Shown piece by piece: positions 1 through 11,464 of a stretch of 54,159 bases of DNA. Position 1 is the first letter of the stretch; each line of letters begins with the position of its first letter. The stretch spans positions 1 through 54,159 of the forward strand of contig NW_013654947.1 in the NCBI RefSeq assembly GCF_000499385.1, written 5' to 3'. The DNA is from Eimeria necatrix (Eukaryota > Apicomplexa > Conoidasida > Eucoccidiorida > Eimeriidae). The notes under the pieces were generated by a model. It was not told where the DNA came from. It saw only the letters and a program-made list of their open reading frames with translations, and made no database searches. The translations under genes and the position numbers were made by a program.

Positions 1-803
1 GGTGTGGCGGTTGTTCACAACCCTTCCTCGCTCCGCGGGGAGGCAGGCTGGGAGTGTCTAATCCCTAGTCGACTGAAATAATAGGCCTATCCAAACGAAA
101 TGTCGAATATGCAGTGGAAATGGAGCGTTAGACGTAGCAATTTGCCAGTGTCCCTGCTTTGAGTCTGCCTTGCCTTCCCCCGGTAACAGCAAGCGCGGTT
201 TCTTTAAGCTTGAGCAAAGCGCCTTCTTCCAACACCACAATACAGCCAAAAAGCTAATACGAATGTGTCGTATTTAATGGGCTCCTCAAAAGCGTCAATA
301 ACGATATGTGTGTAGCTGGAGGAATCTGTTCCCTTCACGGCGGAGGCAGACAAAAGTAACTCCAAGCCAGTTATAATCCCACTAGAAGCATCAAAGGCAA
401 CACAAATAATTATATTATATTGGCCATTTTACAAATTTGGCAGGGAGATATGCTAGCGTGCCACCCTCCAAGCCAGCAGCATCCACATTCCTTTTCTTTT
501 ATAACGAGATCAGCCAATGATTGACTGGCGGTACAATGGCAGGCATAATTTCTCATTCAAGAGAGCTGGAACTTGAAACATCTGCTCCTTAGCATCCCAG
601 GTAAGGCTCCAACTATACACGGCTTGCATCACGCAGATCTGCGATGAAATTATGCGGCTGAGCTGGAACAAGCTTGCAAAGTGATTGTTTGGGGAAAATG
701 CGAAAAGGCTTGTTGGCTTATGCGTGTTTTATGTCTCACGACGGCACGTGCAATCAGACAGAAAACGATGCCGGTGGTAGTCCTCAGATGATAGTACGAA
801 ACC
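1..803. repeat. Duplicated SAG spacer, copy downstream of SAG-1
   Basis: No gene seen. The stretch resembles the spacers 3' of SAG-3 (about 4.95-5.54 kb), SAG-5 (about 9.6-10.36 kb) and SAG-7 (about 14.5-15.2 kb). Shared landmarks are the block around 270-330 (cluster-end turn, then gcgtcaataacgatatgtgt) and the block around 610-790 that precedes the antigen stop codon. It is therefore part of the repeat unit, not unique DNA. Confidence 0.6.
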
Positions 804-1966
804 TTATAAAATCATAACGCCGAAAGTGAGAATGGCAAGAGCAGCCAGGCTTGGAGCTGTTATTGACCCGGAACCTGTGTCGGAAGAGAGGATCTTGTCC
901 CACTGCTCCTGCCTGCGAAACCCCAGCAACCCCATGGACATTATGCACTCATCAATCACAACCTCTTGAGCAGATCTGTGACGGAAAGGCCAAAGTGTTA
1001 CTTACGTGAATGGAGCCGAGTTGTCGCTTGCAAAAGCAGTAGGCATCGTCTTGCAAAGCAATGCATAGCCCTTTTTCGCAGTGTCGCTGCCCCCTCCCGT
1101 CTTCACCATTTCAGGTTCTGGTTCTGTAGTAGATGTAGTCGTCTGAGTGCAAGTGACGACTCGGCAGTCTGCAGTGGCATTAGATGAAGGGTTGTACAGG
1201 GCTACAAAAGAAACGTTGTTTTGATCGTCGTATAGTGTTCCAGCTTCTTTCTTTGATGGTGGTAGTCCAGTGAAGTTTTTGTAGGCTGCCTTCCAGTAAT
1301 CAACTGTTTCCTTGCAGTTGGGTTGCTCGGCAGTTAGGGACTTGAAAGCATATGTTCCGGCCTCAAAGGGATTCGCTGTTCTTGACTGAGCCGCGTTTTC
1401 CGTTTGCTGCAGCAGAGAGAATCAAGAAGGAAATGTTACAGTGTGGGATAGCCTTGGTGACCCTGGAAATATTTTTGTGCCACTTACTGGGATTAAGTGT
1501 TCGCAAAGCTTTTTCCACTGGCTTTCTCCTTCTAATTGTGGTGGCTCCGGAGCACTTAATTGGTCTTGCTCGTCTGCATCTTTGAAGTTGGCCAACCCAG
1601 CTGCTTCACGCGCGGCATTGACCTCAGCGAGGCACTGGACGCTTTGCCCTGCAGCAATGCAGTTGCATTCGGGCATTCCTATATTTTTCTTGTGTACTAA
1701 GCGAGGCTATTTCTTGAAAAGTAGAATGGGCTCAGAGTTGTGTACCGGAACTCGCCGGCAGAAATTGACCGGACCGTGTCTCTGTGCGGCCACACAATCC
1801 GCCCGAAGGTTCAATACAGAATGGTCGACAAAGCGAAGGTACATCACTTACCGAGAGATGCAGTGTACGTGACTGTTTCTTCAGTTTCTTGTGAGCTGCC
1901 CAGAGTTGTGGCGCTCAGCATCAAAAATGAAATCCTGAGAAGTGGTGATAGGTTCCACTGCAGCAT
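804..1966 (-). CDS. SAG: SAG-1: TA4/SAG-family GPI-anchored surface antigen, 4 exons, 261 aa
   Basis: Exons 1852-1966, 1488-1648, 1006-1406 and 804-912, all joined at GT-AG sites in frame. Exon 1 gives a hydrophobic signal peptide (starts MLQWNLSPLL) ending in the TYTASL motif. Exon 2 carries CLAEVNAAREAAGLANF and KKLCEHLIP (two Cys). Exon 3 carries YWKAAYKNFTGLPPSK, VSFVALYNPSSNATADC, VVTCTQTT and GYALLCKTMPTAF (four Cys). Exon 4 starts QEQWDKI and ends in a hydrophobic tail, the expected GPI-attachment signal. Six Cys, length near 260 aa and this exon plan fit Eimeria SAG proteins, which sit on sporozoite and merozoite surfaces and have a CAP-like fold in the one solved member. Exon 4 is slightly divergent (SSDTG where relatives have SSLTG; tail ends GVMIL). 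Start chosen because it puts the leader in register with the other copies. Confidence 0.86.
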
Positions 1967-3192
1967 CTTCCAGTGTTGGCCTTAAAAATCACGGGTGCGA
2001 AAGACTTACAAGAGAAACTATAAAAACGCAAGGCTTCAAGAAAAGGTCAAGAAAAAAACCAGCTTGCTCAAAAGGAACTTATTTTGGGACCCAACACGTT
2101 GACCCACGCTGAGTTATCGTTCGAGGTGATCATCCGTGAGCAGTGGCCCTTTGGGATCGGGCAGCACTGAAGTCTCGATCTGTGCTTGCAGAGCTATACC
2201 GCTTGAAATTCAACCAAAATATCAATTCAAAGCATTAGTAATTGGAAATTTCGTGCAGAATGAGTCTCAATCGTCGGGACTCAAACGGAGACACGTTTCT
2301 ACAAAACTTTGTAGGCACCTGAGCAATAGATTAAGGGGACCAAGAGAAGCCTGCACCACTGTGGGTGTCTTACTCTGTAATCTGCCTCCAGCCTTTTTTT
2401 ATGACGTGAAGTTTTTTCCATCTTTTTTAGGGTCCAAATTGGTTAACGAGTTACAGGCTGCGTACTGCATATTGTTCTCGACGGGAGCTTGTCCGCCATT
2501 ACTGTTCGTTCCGCAACTAAGCACGCCCTACGTGGAGCAATGTGTCGGTTGTCTTGTGGCCACATGTTGTTTTGTCTCATCCCGCTAGCAACGAGCTGGT
2601 CTCCTATGCAGTTACTTAGAGAGCCCTCCTCCTGCGCACACAAAGCAGCCTAGAAGCTGCCACTTACGACTGGTAAGGAGTGTGCTGCTGCAAGTTCCAA
2701 CACTAAGTGCATGTGGCAGGCGAATGCTGACGCTGGCATAGGCACTCCATATTACCTCCAATTCCATTATACTACCTCCAGAAACGGTCGACTTCGTAAA
2801 TAATTCTATTGATTCTCCATGGAAAGTATACTATTTGGCCGAGGGGCCAAACTAGTGTGCCAGCATACAACGCCTCATCATCTCGTTTCCCTTTCTCTAT
2901 CACCAAATCAGCGAATGACTGACAGGCGTTACAGTAGAAGCACAGTTTGTCATTGAAAAGAGCTGAAGCTGCAAACATAGGTATCTAAGAACCCTAGAAA
3001 ATGCTGTATGCATGTAGTGCTTCACGGAGTTGCGATTAACCTGTTAGGCACAAGTGGAAGAAGCCTGAGGAGCGACGGTTTGAAAAAGCATGAAAAAGTT
3101 TCCTGGCCGAAATATGTGCTACGCCCCAACATTGCACCAAAAATCAAACAGAGTACGGCTCAGGTTGCACTTTCCAGCTGGCAGGACGGTCA
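1967..3192. repeat. Spacer between SAG-1 and SAG-2, near-duplicate of 6729-7973
   Basis: No gene recognised. Long stretches match the spacer between SAG-3 and SAG-4 almost base for base, for example the 2080-2300 part against 6840-7050 and the part around 2820-2860 (atggaaagtatactatttgg) against 7597 onward. Short frames here are accidental. It is one half of the evidence for the 4.8-kb block duplication. Confidence 0.7.
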
Positions 3193-4365
3193 TCACAATA
3201 AAATCGCGATGCCGAATGTCACAATGGCAAGAGCAACAAAACTTGGAACTGCTGTCGATGCGGAGCCTGTGAGGGAAGATATGATCCTGTCCCACTGCTC
3301 CTGCCTGGAAAACCACCCGCATTCCAGTAGACAATATTCACGTCAATTCATAACAATGAAGGCGCTCTGGGTAGCACTGCGACTCAAGGACCAGAGTGTT
3401 GCTTACGTGAATAAAGCAGAGCCGTTACTCCCAAAAACAGCAGGCATCGTCTTACAAATCAACGCGTAACCGGTTTTTGTAGTTCCGTCATCAGCATAAG
3501 TTGAGAGCATTTCACCATCTGAACCACCTGTAGTAGTGGTAGTCGTCTGAGTGCAAGTGACGACTCGGCAGTCTGCAGTGGCACTAGATGAAGGGTTGTA
3601 GAGGGCTACAAAAGAAACGTTATCTTGATTGTTGTACAGTGTTTCATCGTCAGTCTTTGATGGCGGAAGGCCAGTGAAGTTTTTGTAGGCTGCTTTCCAG
3701 TAATCAACTGTTTCCTTGCAGTCAGGCTGCGCAGCAGTTAGAGACTTGAAGGCATACGTTCCGTCTTCAAAGGGTTTCAGTGCGCTGGGCGCCGCCATTG
3801 CTTCCGGTGCTTCCGTCTGAACAAAGGAAGAAGATAATATTACAATACTAAATAACCTTTTTTGTTGCGATATTGATCATATTTTGTTCCGCTTACTGGA
3901 ATCAAATGCTTGCAAATTTTTGTCCACTCGTTGGTGTCATCTAGATTTGTTCCTGTGGGGTCGTTTAATTTATTGTTATCTGATGCCGCTGTGAAGTTGG
4001 GCAGCCCAGCTGCCTCACGTGCAGCGTTGACCTCGCTGAGGCACTCGACACTTTGTCCTGGACCGAAGGCATTCGGGCACAATTATATTTTGTGATATTT
4101 CAGCTGGGGACAATTCTTGAAAAATAGAATGGATTGGAAGAAGTGGAGCAGTACTCATTTGTAGGAGTCGCCTGAGATAATGTCTCTGTGCTCCTGAAGG
4201 CAAGCCAGCGTACGCTGCAGTAAACAGCTGGGTAAAGGCTTGCTACTTACCGAGGCTTGCAGTGTACTTGATATTTGATCCACCTTCTGCTGAATCACCG
4301 AGAGGTGAGGCGCTCAGCACCAAGAACAAAGTGCTGAGGAGTAGTGGTAGGCTCCAATGAAACAT
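3193..4365 (-). CDS. SAG: SAG-2: SAG-family surface antigen, 4 exons, 265 aa
   Basis: Exons 4251-4365, 3897-4057, 3407-3816 and 3193-3304. The leader begins MFHWSLPLLLSTLFLVLSAS, followed by the IKYTASL motif at the exon 1 end. Exon 2 holds GQSVECLSEVNAAREAAG and the ICKHLIP end. Exon 3 is 410 nt, nine longer than in SAG-1, the extra length lying in its N-terminal stretch and in the loop after TCTQTTTTT. The sequon seen as SSNATADC in several relatives is SSSATADC here, so that site is lost; KNFTG and DNVSF remain. The tail reads SLTGSASTAVPSFVALAIVT and stops with TGA at 3193-3195. An upstream in-frame ATG at 4428 exists, but the start at 4365 matches every other leader. Closest relative in the window is SAG-4. 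Confidence 0.86.
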
Positions 4366-5545
4366 CTTTGAGGAGTGACCTTCAAAAATCGCCGCTGCGG
4401 GAAAATTAAGAGAGCTTTGAAAAAACAAGGCTTTTAGCTAAGCTAATACAGAAGGAAGTTATATTGGCAGCCAAACTTGTGTTCGCTGTTGGAGTCAGCG
4501 CCTCCCTGCAAATCCCTTGGTGAGCAATGCCGGCGTGTTGAAGAACGCCCACCGCGGAACCTTAGATCTGCACATGCAGAGCTACATCGCTTGAAATCCA
4601 GTCAAATTTTCAATTGCAAATTATACTATTTTGAAAATGTTCGCCAGCGTGAGTGTGAGGGGGAGACTTGAGCGAAGGTGGCCCCCCAAATCTTTGTGGT
4701 CCCCTGAGCATTAGATCCTCATGAGAAGGCCAAGCGCACACATCTCTGTGAATATCCTATTCCGCGGGGGGCATCTACCCGATATACATGTTTATCAGCT
4801 ATTTGTAAAATTTGTGAACCCCAAATGATAATTGAGTTGCAGGTTTCAAGCTGTCTGTTGACCTCGGCAAGCGCTGTTTCGGAAGCGGCGTTTACTGCGC
4901 GGCGGGACAGGCAGCGAGTGCACACTCCATATTCGCCTCAAAAAGCAAACCTATCCAAATCAAATTCTTGATTTTCAAGAATAAATGAAACGCAAGACAA
5001 GGCAAAATGTCGGTTTCCTTGCCGCCTCAGTCCCTTTTGCCTATTCCCCATGACAACGAGCAGGTTCCCCTAAGTTCGAGAAAAGCGCATTCTGCCAACA
5101 CCATAACACAGCCTAAACACTAATAAAAATGCCTGGTAGTCAACGGGCTGCTCGAAAGCTCCAATAACGAAGTGTAAGTAGCAGCAGGAAGCTGTTCCCA
5201 ACATCGCAGCGGCAGAACAAAGTGACTCCAAACCCGTCATACTCTCATTAGAAGCATCAAAGGCGACACAAATAATTTTATTATATTCATCAGTTTACTA
5301 ATCGGGAAGTGAGACATGCTAGAGTGCTACCTTATAACCCAGCAGTGCTGTAAGCATATACGGCTTGCATCATGCAGAGCCCTGATGAAATTGTGCGGCT
5401 GAGCTGGAAAGTATGCGAAGTGATGGTTCGGGGAAAATGCGAAAAGGGTTTTTGGCTGACGCGTGCGCCACTTCTCATGACGGCACTAGAACGAGAACAG
5501 AATAGGGTGCAGGTGGTAGTTCTCAGATGATAGCACAAAATATCA
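4366..5545. repeat. Spacer between SAG-2 and SAG-3
   Basis: No gene seen. The part nearest the SAG-2 start (4366-4680) matches the same position upstream of SAG-4, SAG-6 and SAG-10. The part nearest the SAG-3 stop (about 4950-5545) matches 1-800 and 14480-15200. The spacer is thus a mosaic of an antigen-promoter module and a 3'-flank module. Confidence 0.6.
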
Positions 5546-6728
5546 TTATGTCATAATGCCGAACGTTACAATGGCAAGAGCAGCCAGGCTTGGAGCTGTT
5601 ATTGACCCGGAACCTGTGAGAGAAGACATTATCTTGTCCCACTGCTCCTGCCTGCGAAATCCCAGCAACCGCATGCGTATTATGCTCTCGAACCCATGGC
5701 AATCACAACCTCATCGTCAGATTTGTGACGGAAAGGCCAATGTGTTTCTTACGTGAATGGAGCAGAGGTTTCACTTGGAAAGGCAGTAGGCATCGTCTTG
5801 CAAAGCAGAGCGTAGCCATTTTTCGCAGTGTCGGTGCCCCCCTCCGCTGTTGCCATTAGAGCTTCTGGCCGCGTAGTAGTGGTATTCGTTTGAGTGCAAG
5901 TGACGACTCGGCAGTCTGCAGTGGCATTAGTTGAAGGGTTGTACAGAGCTACAAAAGAAACGTTGTCTTGATTGTCATACAGTGTCCCAGCTTCCTTCTT
6001 TGATGGTGGTAGTCCAGTGAAGCTTTTATAGGCTGCCTTCCAGGAATCAACTGATTCCTTGCAGTTGGGTTGCCCGGCAGTTAGGGACTTGAACGCATAC
6101 GTTCCCTTTTCAAAGGGATTCGCCGTTCTTGTCTGAGCCGCGGTTCCCGTTTGCTGCATCAGAGAGAATGAAGACAAAAATTCTAGTGAAGAATGGCCCC
6201 GGAGGTCTTTAGCCTCGAAATATTGTGAGGCACTTACTGGGATCAAATATTCGCAAAGTTTTTTCCACTGTTCCCCTAGCTCTTCTTCCTCTGCTGCTGG
6301 ATCACTTAATTCTGTGTCACCTGAAGCCTGCATGAAGTGATCCAACCCAGCTGCCTCACGCGCAGCATTGATCTCGCTGAGGCACTCGACTCCACTCCCT
6401 GCAGCAATGCAGCTGCATTCAGGTAATATATATCTGTCATTCACGAGTTGAGCCTATTTCTTGAAAAGTAGAATGAAATCAAAGTCGTGTAGTGGAACCC
6501 ACCTCCAGAAATTAACCCCGGAATATGACACCGGACCATGTCTCTGCGGCCAAACACAAGCCACCATGAGGTTCAGTATGGAATGGGCAACACAGCGAAG
6601 GTACATCACTTACCGAGAGATGCAGTGTACGTGACTGTTTCTTCAGTTTCTTGTGAGCTACCCAGAGTTGTGGCGCCCAGCATCAAAAATGAAATCCTGA
6701 GAAGTGGTGGTAGGTTTCGCTGGAGCAT
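5546..6728 (-). CDS. SAG: SAG-3: SAG-family surface antigen, 4 exons, 260 aa
   Basis: Exons 6614-6728, 6238-6398, 5753-6153 and 5546-5651. Leader starts MLQRNLPPLLRISFLMLG, nearly the SAG-1 leader. In exon 3 the usual DYWKAAYKNFTG reads DSWKAAYKSFTG, so the NFT sequon is lost and a conserved Tyr is changed. Intron 2 (6154-6237) is 84 nt, phase 0 and has no stop, so a continuous frame runs from 6444 to 5749; retention would add 28 residues between LIP and QTGTAAQ. The GPI exon is the shortest of the set (106 nt) and ends FGIMT. SAG-3 pairs with SAG-1 as the downstream copy of the duplicated 4.8-kb block. Confidence 0.86.
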
Positions 6729-7973
6729 CTTCGAGTGTTGGCCTTAAAAATCACGGATGCAAAAGACTTAGAAGAGAAACTATAAGAACACAAGGCTGTC
6801 AGACAAGCGCGAGCAAACTCAAGTTCGTGCAAAAGAAACTTATTTTGGGACCCAACACGTTGACTCACGCTGAGTTATCGTTCGACGTGATCAGCTGTGA
6901 GCGCTGGCCCTTTGGGCTCGGGCAGCACTGAACTCTCGATCTGTGCTTGCAGAGCTGTATCGCTTGAAATTCAACCAAAGTATAAATGCAAAGCATTAGT
7001 AATTGGAAATTTCGTGCAGAATGAGTCTCAATCGTCGGGACTCAAATAAAGACACGTTTTCGCAAAACTTTGTAGCCACCTGAGAAGTAGAATCACGGGA
7101 CAAAGCCAAGCGTGCATCACTGTGCGTGTCTTATCGTGTAAGCGAAGATAAATCTTCCTATAGCTTTTAGGATGTGAAGTTTTTTCCATCTTTTTAAGGT
7201 CCATATCGGCAAAAGGGTTTCAGGTGCGTGCTACATATTGTTCTCGACGGGAGCTTGTCACTCCTGTTTGTTCTGCAGCTAAGCACACCGAGGAACTAAA
7301 GCCCTACATGGAGCAAGCTGTCGGTTCTCTTGTGGCCACATGCTGGTTTGTCTTGTCCCGCTAACAGCGAGCTGGCTCCTATGCAGTTACTTAGAGAGCC
7401 CTCCTCCTGCGCACACAAAGCAGCCTAGAAGCTGCCACTTACGACTGGTAGGGAGTGTGCTGCTGCAAGTTCCGACACCCACTGCGTGTGGCACGCGAAT
7501 GCTGCTGCTGGCATAGGCACTCCATATTGCCTCCGAACCCGTTATACTGCCTTGAGAAACGGTAGATTTCATAACTAATCCTATTGATTCTCCATGGAAA
7601 GTATACTATTTGGCCGAGGGGCCAAACTAGTGTGCCACGATTCAACCCCGCAACATCTCGTCTTCCTTTCTCTATCATAGAATTAGCGAATGATTGGCAC
7701 GCGCTACAGTAACAGCACAGTTTGTCACTGAAAGGAGCTGAAGCTGCAAACACAGATATCTCAGCATCCTAGAAAATGCTGTAAGCGTGTAGAGCTTCCA
7801 CCTCATGGAGATGCGATTCGCCTGTGGTGCAGAAGTGGAAGACGTCTGTGAAGCGGTGGCTTGAAAAAGCAGGAGAATGTTTCCCGGTTGAAATATGTGC
7901 TATGCCCCAACATTGCACCAAAAATCAAACAGAGTACGTTGCAGGTTGCACTTTCCAGCTGGTACGATGGTCA
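6729..7973. repeat. Spacer between SAG-3 and SAG-4, near-duplicate of 1967-3192
   Basis: No gene recognised. Order and sequence follow the SAG-1/SAG-2 spacer with small indels. This supports tandem duplication of a block holding two genes. Confidence 0.7.
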
Positions 7974-9154
7974 TCATAATAAAATCGTAATGCCGAATGT
8001 CACAATGGCAAGAGCAACGAAGCTTGGAGCTGTTATCGATGCGGAGCCTGTGAGGGAAGATATGATCCTGTCCCACTGCTCCTGCCTGGGAAACCACCCG
8101 CATTCCAGTAGAAAATATTCACTTCAATTCATAACAATGGAGGCGTTCTGGGTAGCACTGCGACGCAAGGACCAGAGTGTTGCTTACGTGAATAAAGCAG
8201 AGCCGTTACTTCCAAAAACAGCAGGCATCGTCTTGCAAATCAACGCATAGCCTTTTTTTGTAGTTCCGTCTTCCGCATAAGTTGAGAACCCTCCACCATC
8301 TCCATCACCTGCAGTGGAGGTAGTCGTTTGAGTGCAAGTGACGACTCGGCAGTCTGCAGTGGCACTGGATGAAGGGTTGTAGAGGGCTACAAAAGAAACG
8401 TTATCTTGATTGTTGTACAGTGTTTCGCCTTCAGTCTTTGATGGTGGAAGGCCAGTGAAATTTTTGAAGGCAGCCTTCCAGTAATCAACTGTTTCCTTGC
8501 AATTGGGTTCCGCGTCATCTAGGGACTTGAAGGCATATGTTCCATCTTCAAAGGGTTTCGGTGCGCTGGGCGCCTCCATGGCTTCCGGTGCTTGGGTCTG
8601 TGCAGAGGAAGAAGATGAAGTTACAGTGCAGGATAACCTTTGTTGTCACGCCATTGATCATATTTTGTTCCACCTACCGGAATCAAATATGTGCACACTT
8701 TTTTCCAGTCGTTGCTGTCGTCTAGGTCTGATCCTGCGGGGTCGTTTAATTTGTCGCCATCTGAAGCCTCTGTGAAGTTGGGCAGCCCAGCTGCCTCACG
8801 CGCAGCGTTGATCTCGCTAAAGCATTCGACCGTTTTCCCTGCGGCAGTTGCTTTCAGATACACCTATATTTTGTAATGCTTGAGTTGCGGCTACTTACTG
8901 AAAAACAGAATGGACTGGAAATGGTGTACCAGCACTCACTTGCAGGAGTTGCCCGAGATCGTGTCTCTATGCTACTGCACGCAAGCTAGCCTAAACTTGA
9001 ACGTGAAGTGAGCATCTGGGGCACAGGCTTAATACTTACCGAGCGTTGCGGTGTACTTGATTGTTTGTCCACTTCCGGGTGCGCTATCTAGAGTTGAGAC
9101 GCTCAGCACCCAAAAAAAAGTGCTGAGAAGTAATGGTAGTCTCCAATGAAGCAT
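7974..9154 (-). CDS. SAG: SAG-4: SAG-family surface antigen, 4 exons, 265 aa
   Basis: Exons 9040-9154, 8678-8838, 8188-8597 and 7974-8085. Leader begins MLHWRLPLLLSTFFWVLSVS. Exon 2 has GKTVECFSEINAAREAAG and ends VCTYLIP, with a GTAGGT donor instead of the usual GTAAGT. Exon 3 keeps KNFTGLPPSK, the SSSATADC form (sequon lost, as in SAG-2) and a Gly/Asp-rich variable loop after TCTQTTTST. The tail is SLTGSASITAPSFVALAIVT. Exon lengths equal those of SAG-2 exactly (115, 161, 410, 112), which with the matching spacers marks the two as duplicates that have since diverged mostly in the loops. Confidence 0.86.
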
Positions 9155-10360
9155 CTTTGAGAAGTGTGCTTTAAAAATCACGGCGATGAAAAAGTTTAAA
9201 AAGAGATGTGAAAAAGGAAGGTTGTCAGCGAAGCTAATACACAAGGAAGTTGAATTGGGAGTCAAAGTTTTGTTCCCTGCAGCCGTCAATGTCTCTTTGG
9301 AGATCCGTTGGTGAGCCGTGGTCGTGCAGCATTGATACCTAGATCTGTGCTTGCAGAGCTGCACGACTTAAAATTCAACCACACTATCGATTTCAAATCA
9401 ATGACGCTGGTAAACGTCGCGCATAGTGAACTTTTACGCGGGGACATGAACAAAGACGCCTCCTTAACTCTTTGTAGCCATCTGAGCACTAGATCCTTAT
9501 GAAAAAGCGAAGCAGATGCACGTCTGTATATGTCCTACTCCGCAGGCGAAATCTAATCTTTCTATGCAGTTGTCTAAAATTTGCTGCAATTATGAGCACA
9601 AAATGGTAATTGGGTTGCAAGTTTCACTGTGTTTCCTTGTCTCGATAAGAGGTTGTTCGCAACGCGTGTTTGCTCTGCAGGCAGGCAGGCCACGAGCCCC
9701 CACTCCGCATACGCCTGAAATAGCAGACCTAACCAAGCAAAATTCCAAATATGAAGGGGAAGTGAAATGTGTGACGAGACAAGCTGTTGAATTACTTATC
9801 GCTTGAGTTCGTCTTGCCCTTTCCCCGTAGCATCGAGCGGGGTTCCGTCAAACTTGAGAAAAGCGCCTTCTGCCAACGCCAAAACACAGCGTAAAGGCGA
9901 ATACGAATGCCTGGTAGCTAATGGGCTGCCCAAATGTTTCAATGACGAAGTGTGTGTAGCAGGAGAGCGGCGCTGCCTGCATGGCAGAGGCAGACCAAAA
10001 TGCGGGGAAACCCGTTACAATCCACTTGGAAGCATCAAAGCCTTCACAAACCATTTTATTATATTGGTGATTTTGCTAATTGGGCAAAGTGATACACTAG
10101 TGTGTCACCTATTAACCTGGCATCATTTACTTTCCTTTGCCTTATCACAGAAAAAGCAAATAATTGGTAGGCGCTACGGGAGTAGGCATAATTTGCCCCT
10201 GGCAACAGCTTAAGCTAGGAAAATCGGCTTCTTCGCAGCCTAGAAAATGCTATAAGCATACACGGCTTGCACCATGCAGAGCTGTAATTAAATTGTGCAC
10301 CGGAAGAAGGTTTGTGATAGTTTGGGGAAAATGTGAAAAACCTTCTTGGTCGGCACGTGA
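9155..10360. repeat. Spacer between SAG-4 and SAG-5
   Basis: No gene seen. The first 350 bases resemble the region upstream of SAG-2 and SAG-6. The 9840-10360 part matches the 3'-flank module found at 14620-15200 and near 100-790. Confidence 0.55.
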
Positions 10361-11464
10361 TCATGAAGTTGTAATGCCGAACGTCACAATGCCAAGAGCA
10401 ATCAATCTTGGAGCTGCTATCGACGCGGAGCCTGTGAGAGAAGAAATGATCCTGTCCCACTGCTCCTGCCTACGAGAACCCGGCAGCCGCGTGAGCATTA
10501 TGCAGCGCAGTTCACAGCAATCAGGACCGCGCGAGTATCACTGCGCGGGAGGATTGAAGAATTGCTTACGTGGATGGAGCAGAGGTTTCACTTCCAAAAG
10601 CAGCAGGCACCGTCTTGCAAAGCAATTTCGTAGTGTTATTATCGCCCCCATCCGTTGTTGCCATTACAGGAAGTGTAGTGGGGGTAGTCCTTTGAGTGCA
10701 AGTGACGACTCGGCAGTCTGCAGTGGCATTAGATGAAGGGTTGTACAAAGCTACAAAGGAAATGTTGCCCTGATTGTCGTACAGTGTTCCAGCATCATTC
10801 TTTGATGGCGGCTGTTTCCTTGCAGTTTGGTTGCTCGGCAGTTAGGGACTTGAAAGCATATGTTCCGGCCTCAAAGGGATTTGTTGATCTTGACTGAGCA
10901 GCGGTTTCCGTTTGTTGCATTAGATAGAAGGAAGAAGGAAATCTTAGTGGAGAATAGCCTTAGGGGTCTTTACTCACGAAGCATTGCGAAGCACTTGCTG
11001 GGATCAAATTTTCAAAAATTTTTTCCACTTGCTATCTAGCTCTGCTTTTGGATCACTTAATTTATTTCCTCTGCAGCCTCTGCAAAGTCGGGCAACCCAG
11101 CTGCCTCGCGCGCAGCGTTGACGTCGCTGAGGCATACAGTGCTTTTGCCTGCAGCAATTGACTTCAGGCACGCCTATGTTTTTCTACTGCATTAGTTGAG
11201 ACTATTTGTTGGAAAGTTGAATGGACTCAGGTTTATGTAGAAGAACTCACATCCAATAGTTCACTCGGACCCTGTCTCCCATGCCACTAAACGCAAGCCA
11301 GCTTAAGCTGAAATGAGAAATGAACGGCGGGTCAAAGGGTTACTGCTTACCAAGAGATGAGTCATACTTTTTTCTGATTGGCTGCCTTGTGAGCTGAACA
11401 CGATTGAGACATTCAGTACCAAGAATGAGATCTTGAGAAGCAATGGTAGGTTCCAATGGAGCAT
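10361..11464 (-). pseudogene. SAG: SAG-5: broken SAG-family antigen gene
   Basis: All four exons can be placed (about 11351-11464, 10999-11148, 10570-10914, 10361-10469) but the gene is inactive. In exon 3 the segment that encodes VDYWKAAYKNFTGL in relatives is gone: 42 nt are replaced by one, giving a net loss of 41 nt, a frameshift and an early stop (around 10800-10816). The exon 3 acceptor has CAA where relatives have CAG (10915-10917). Exon 2 has a 1-nt loss leading to TAA, more shifts near its end, a missing second Cys and a GC donor. Exon 1 is one nt short. By contrast exon 4 is intact and ends SLTGSASIAAPRLIALGIVT, with a final FGITTS. Several independent hits mean it has been dead for some time. 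Confidence 0.85.

Noticed and set aside
1441..1872. 143-residue plus-strand frame antisense to SAG-1 exons 1-2
   Set aside because: Antisense shadow; the minus strand carries the conserved SAG exons with proper splice sites.
3008..3469. 153-residue plus-strand frame over the 3' end of SAG-2 (and its twin at 7861-8250)
   Set aside because: It is antisense to the SAG exon 4 and exon 3 and exists only because the duplicated antisense strand happens to be open. No domain or start context.
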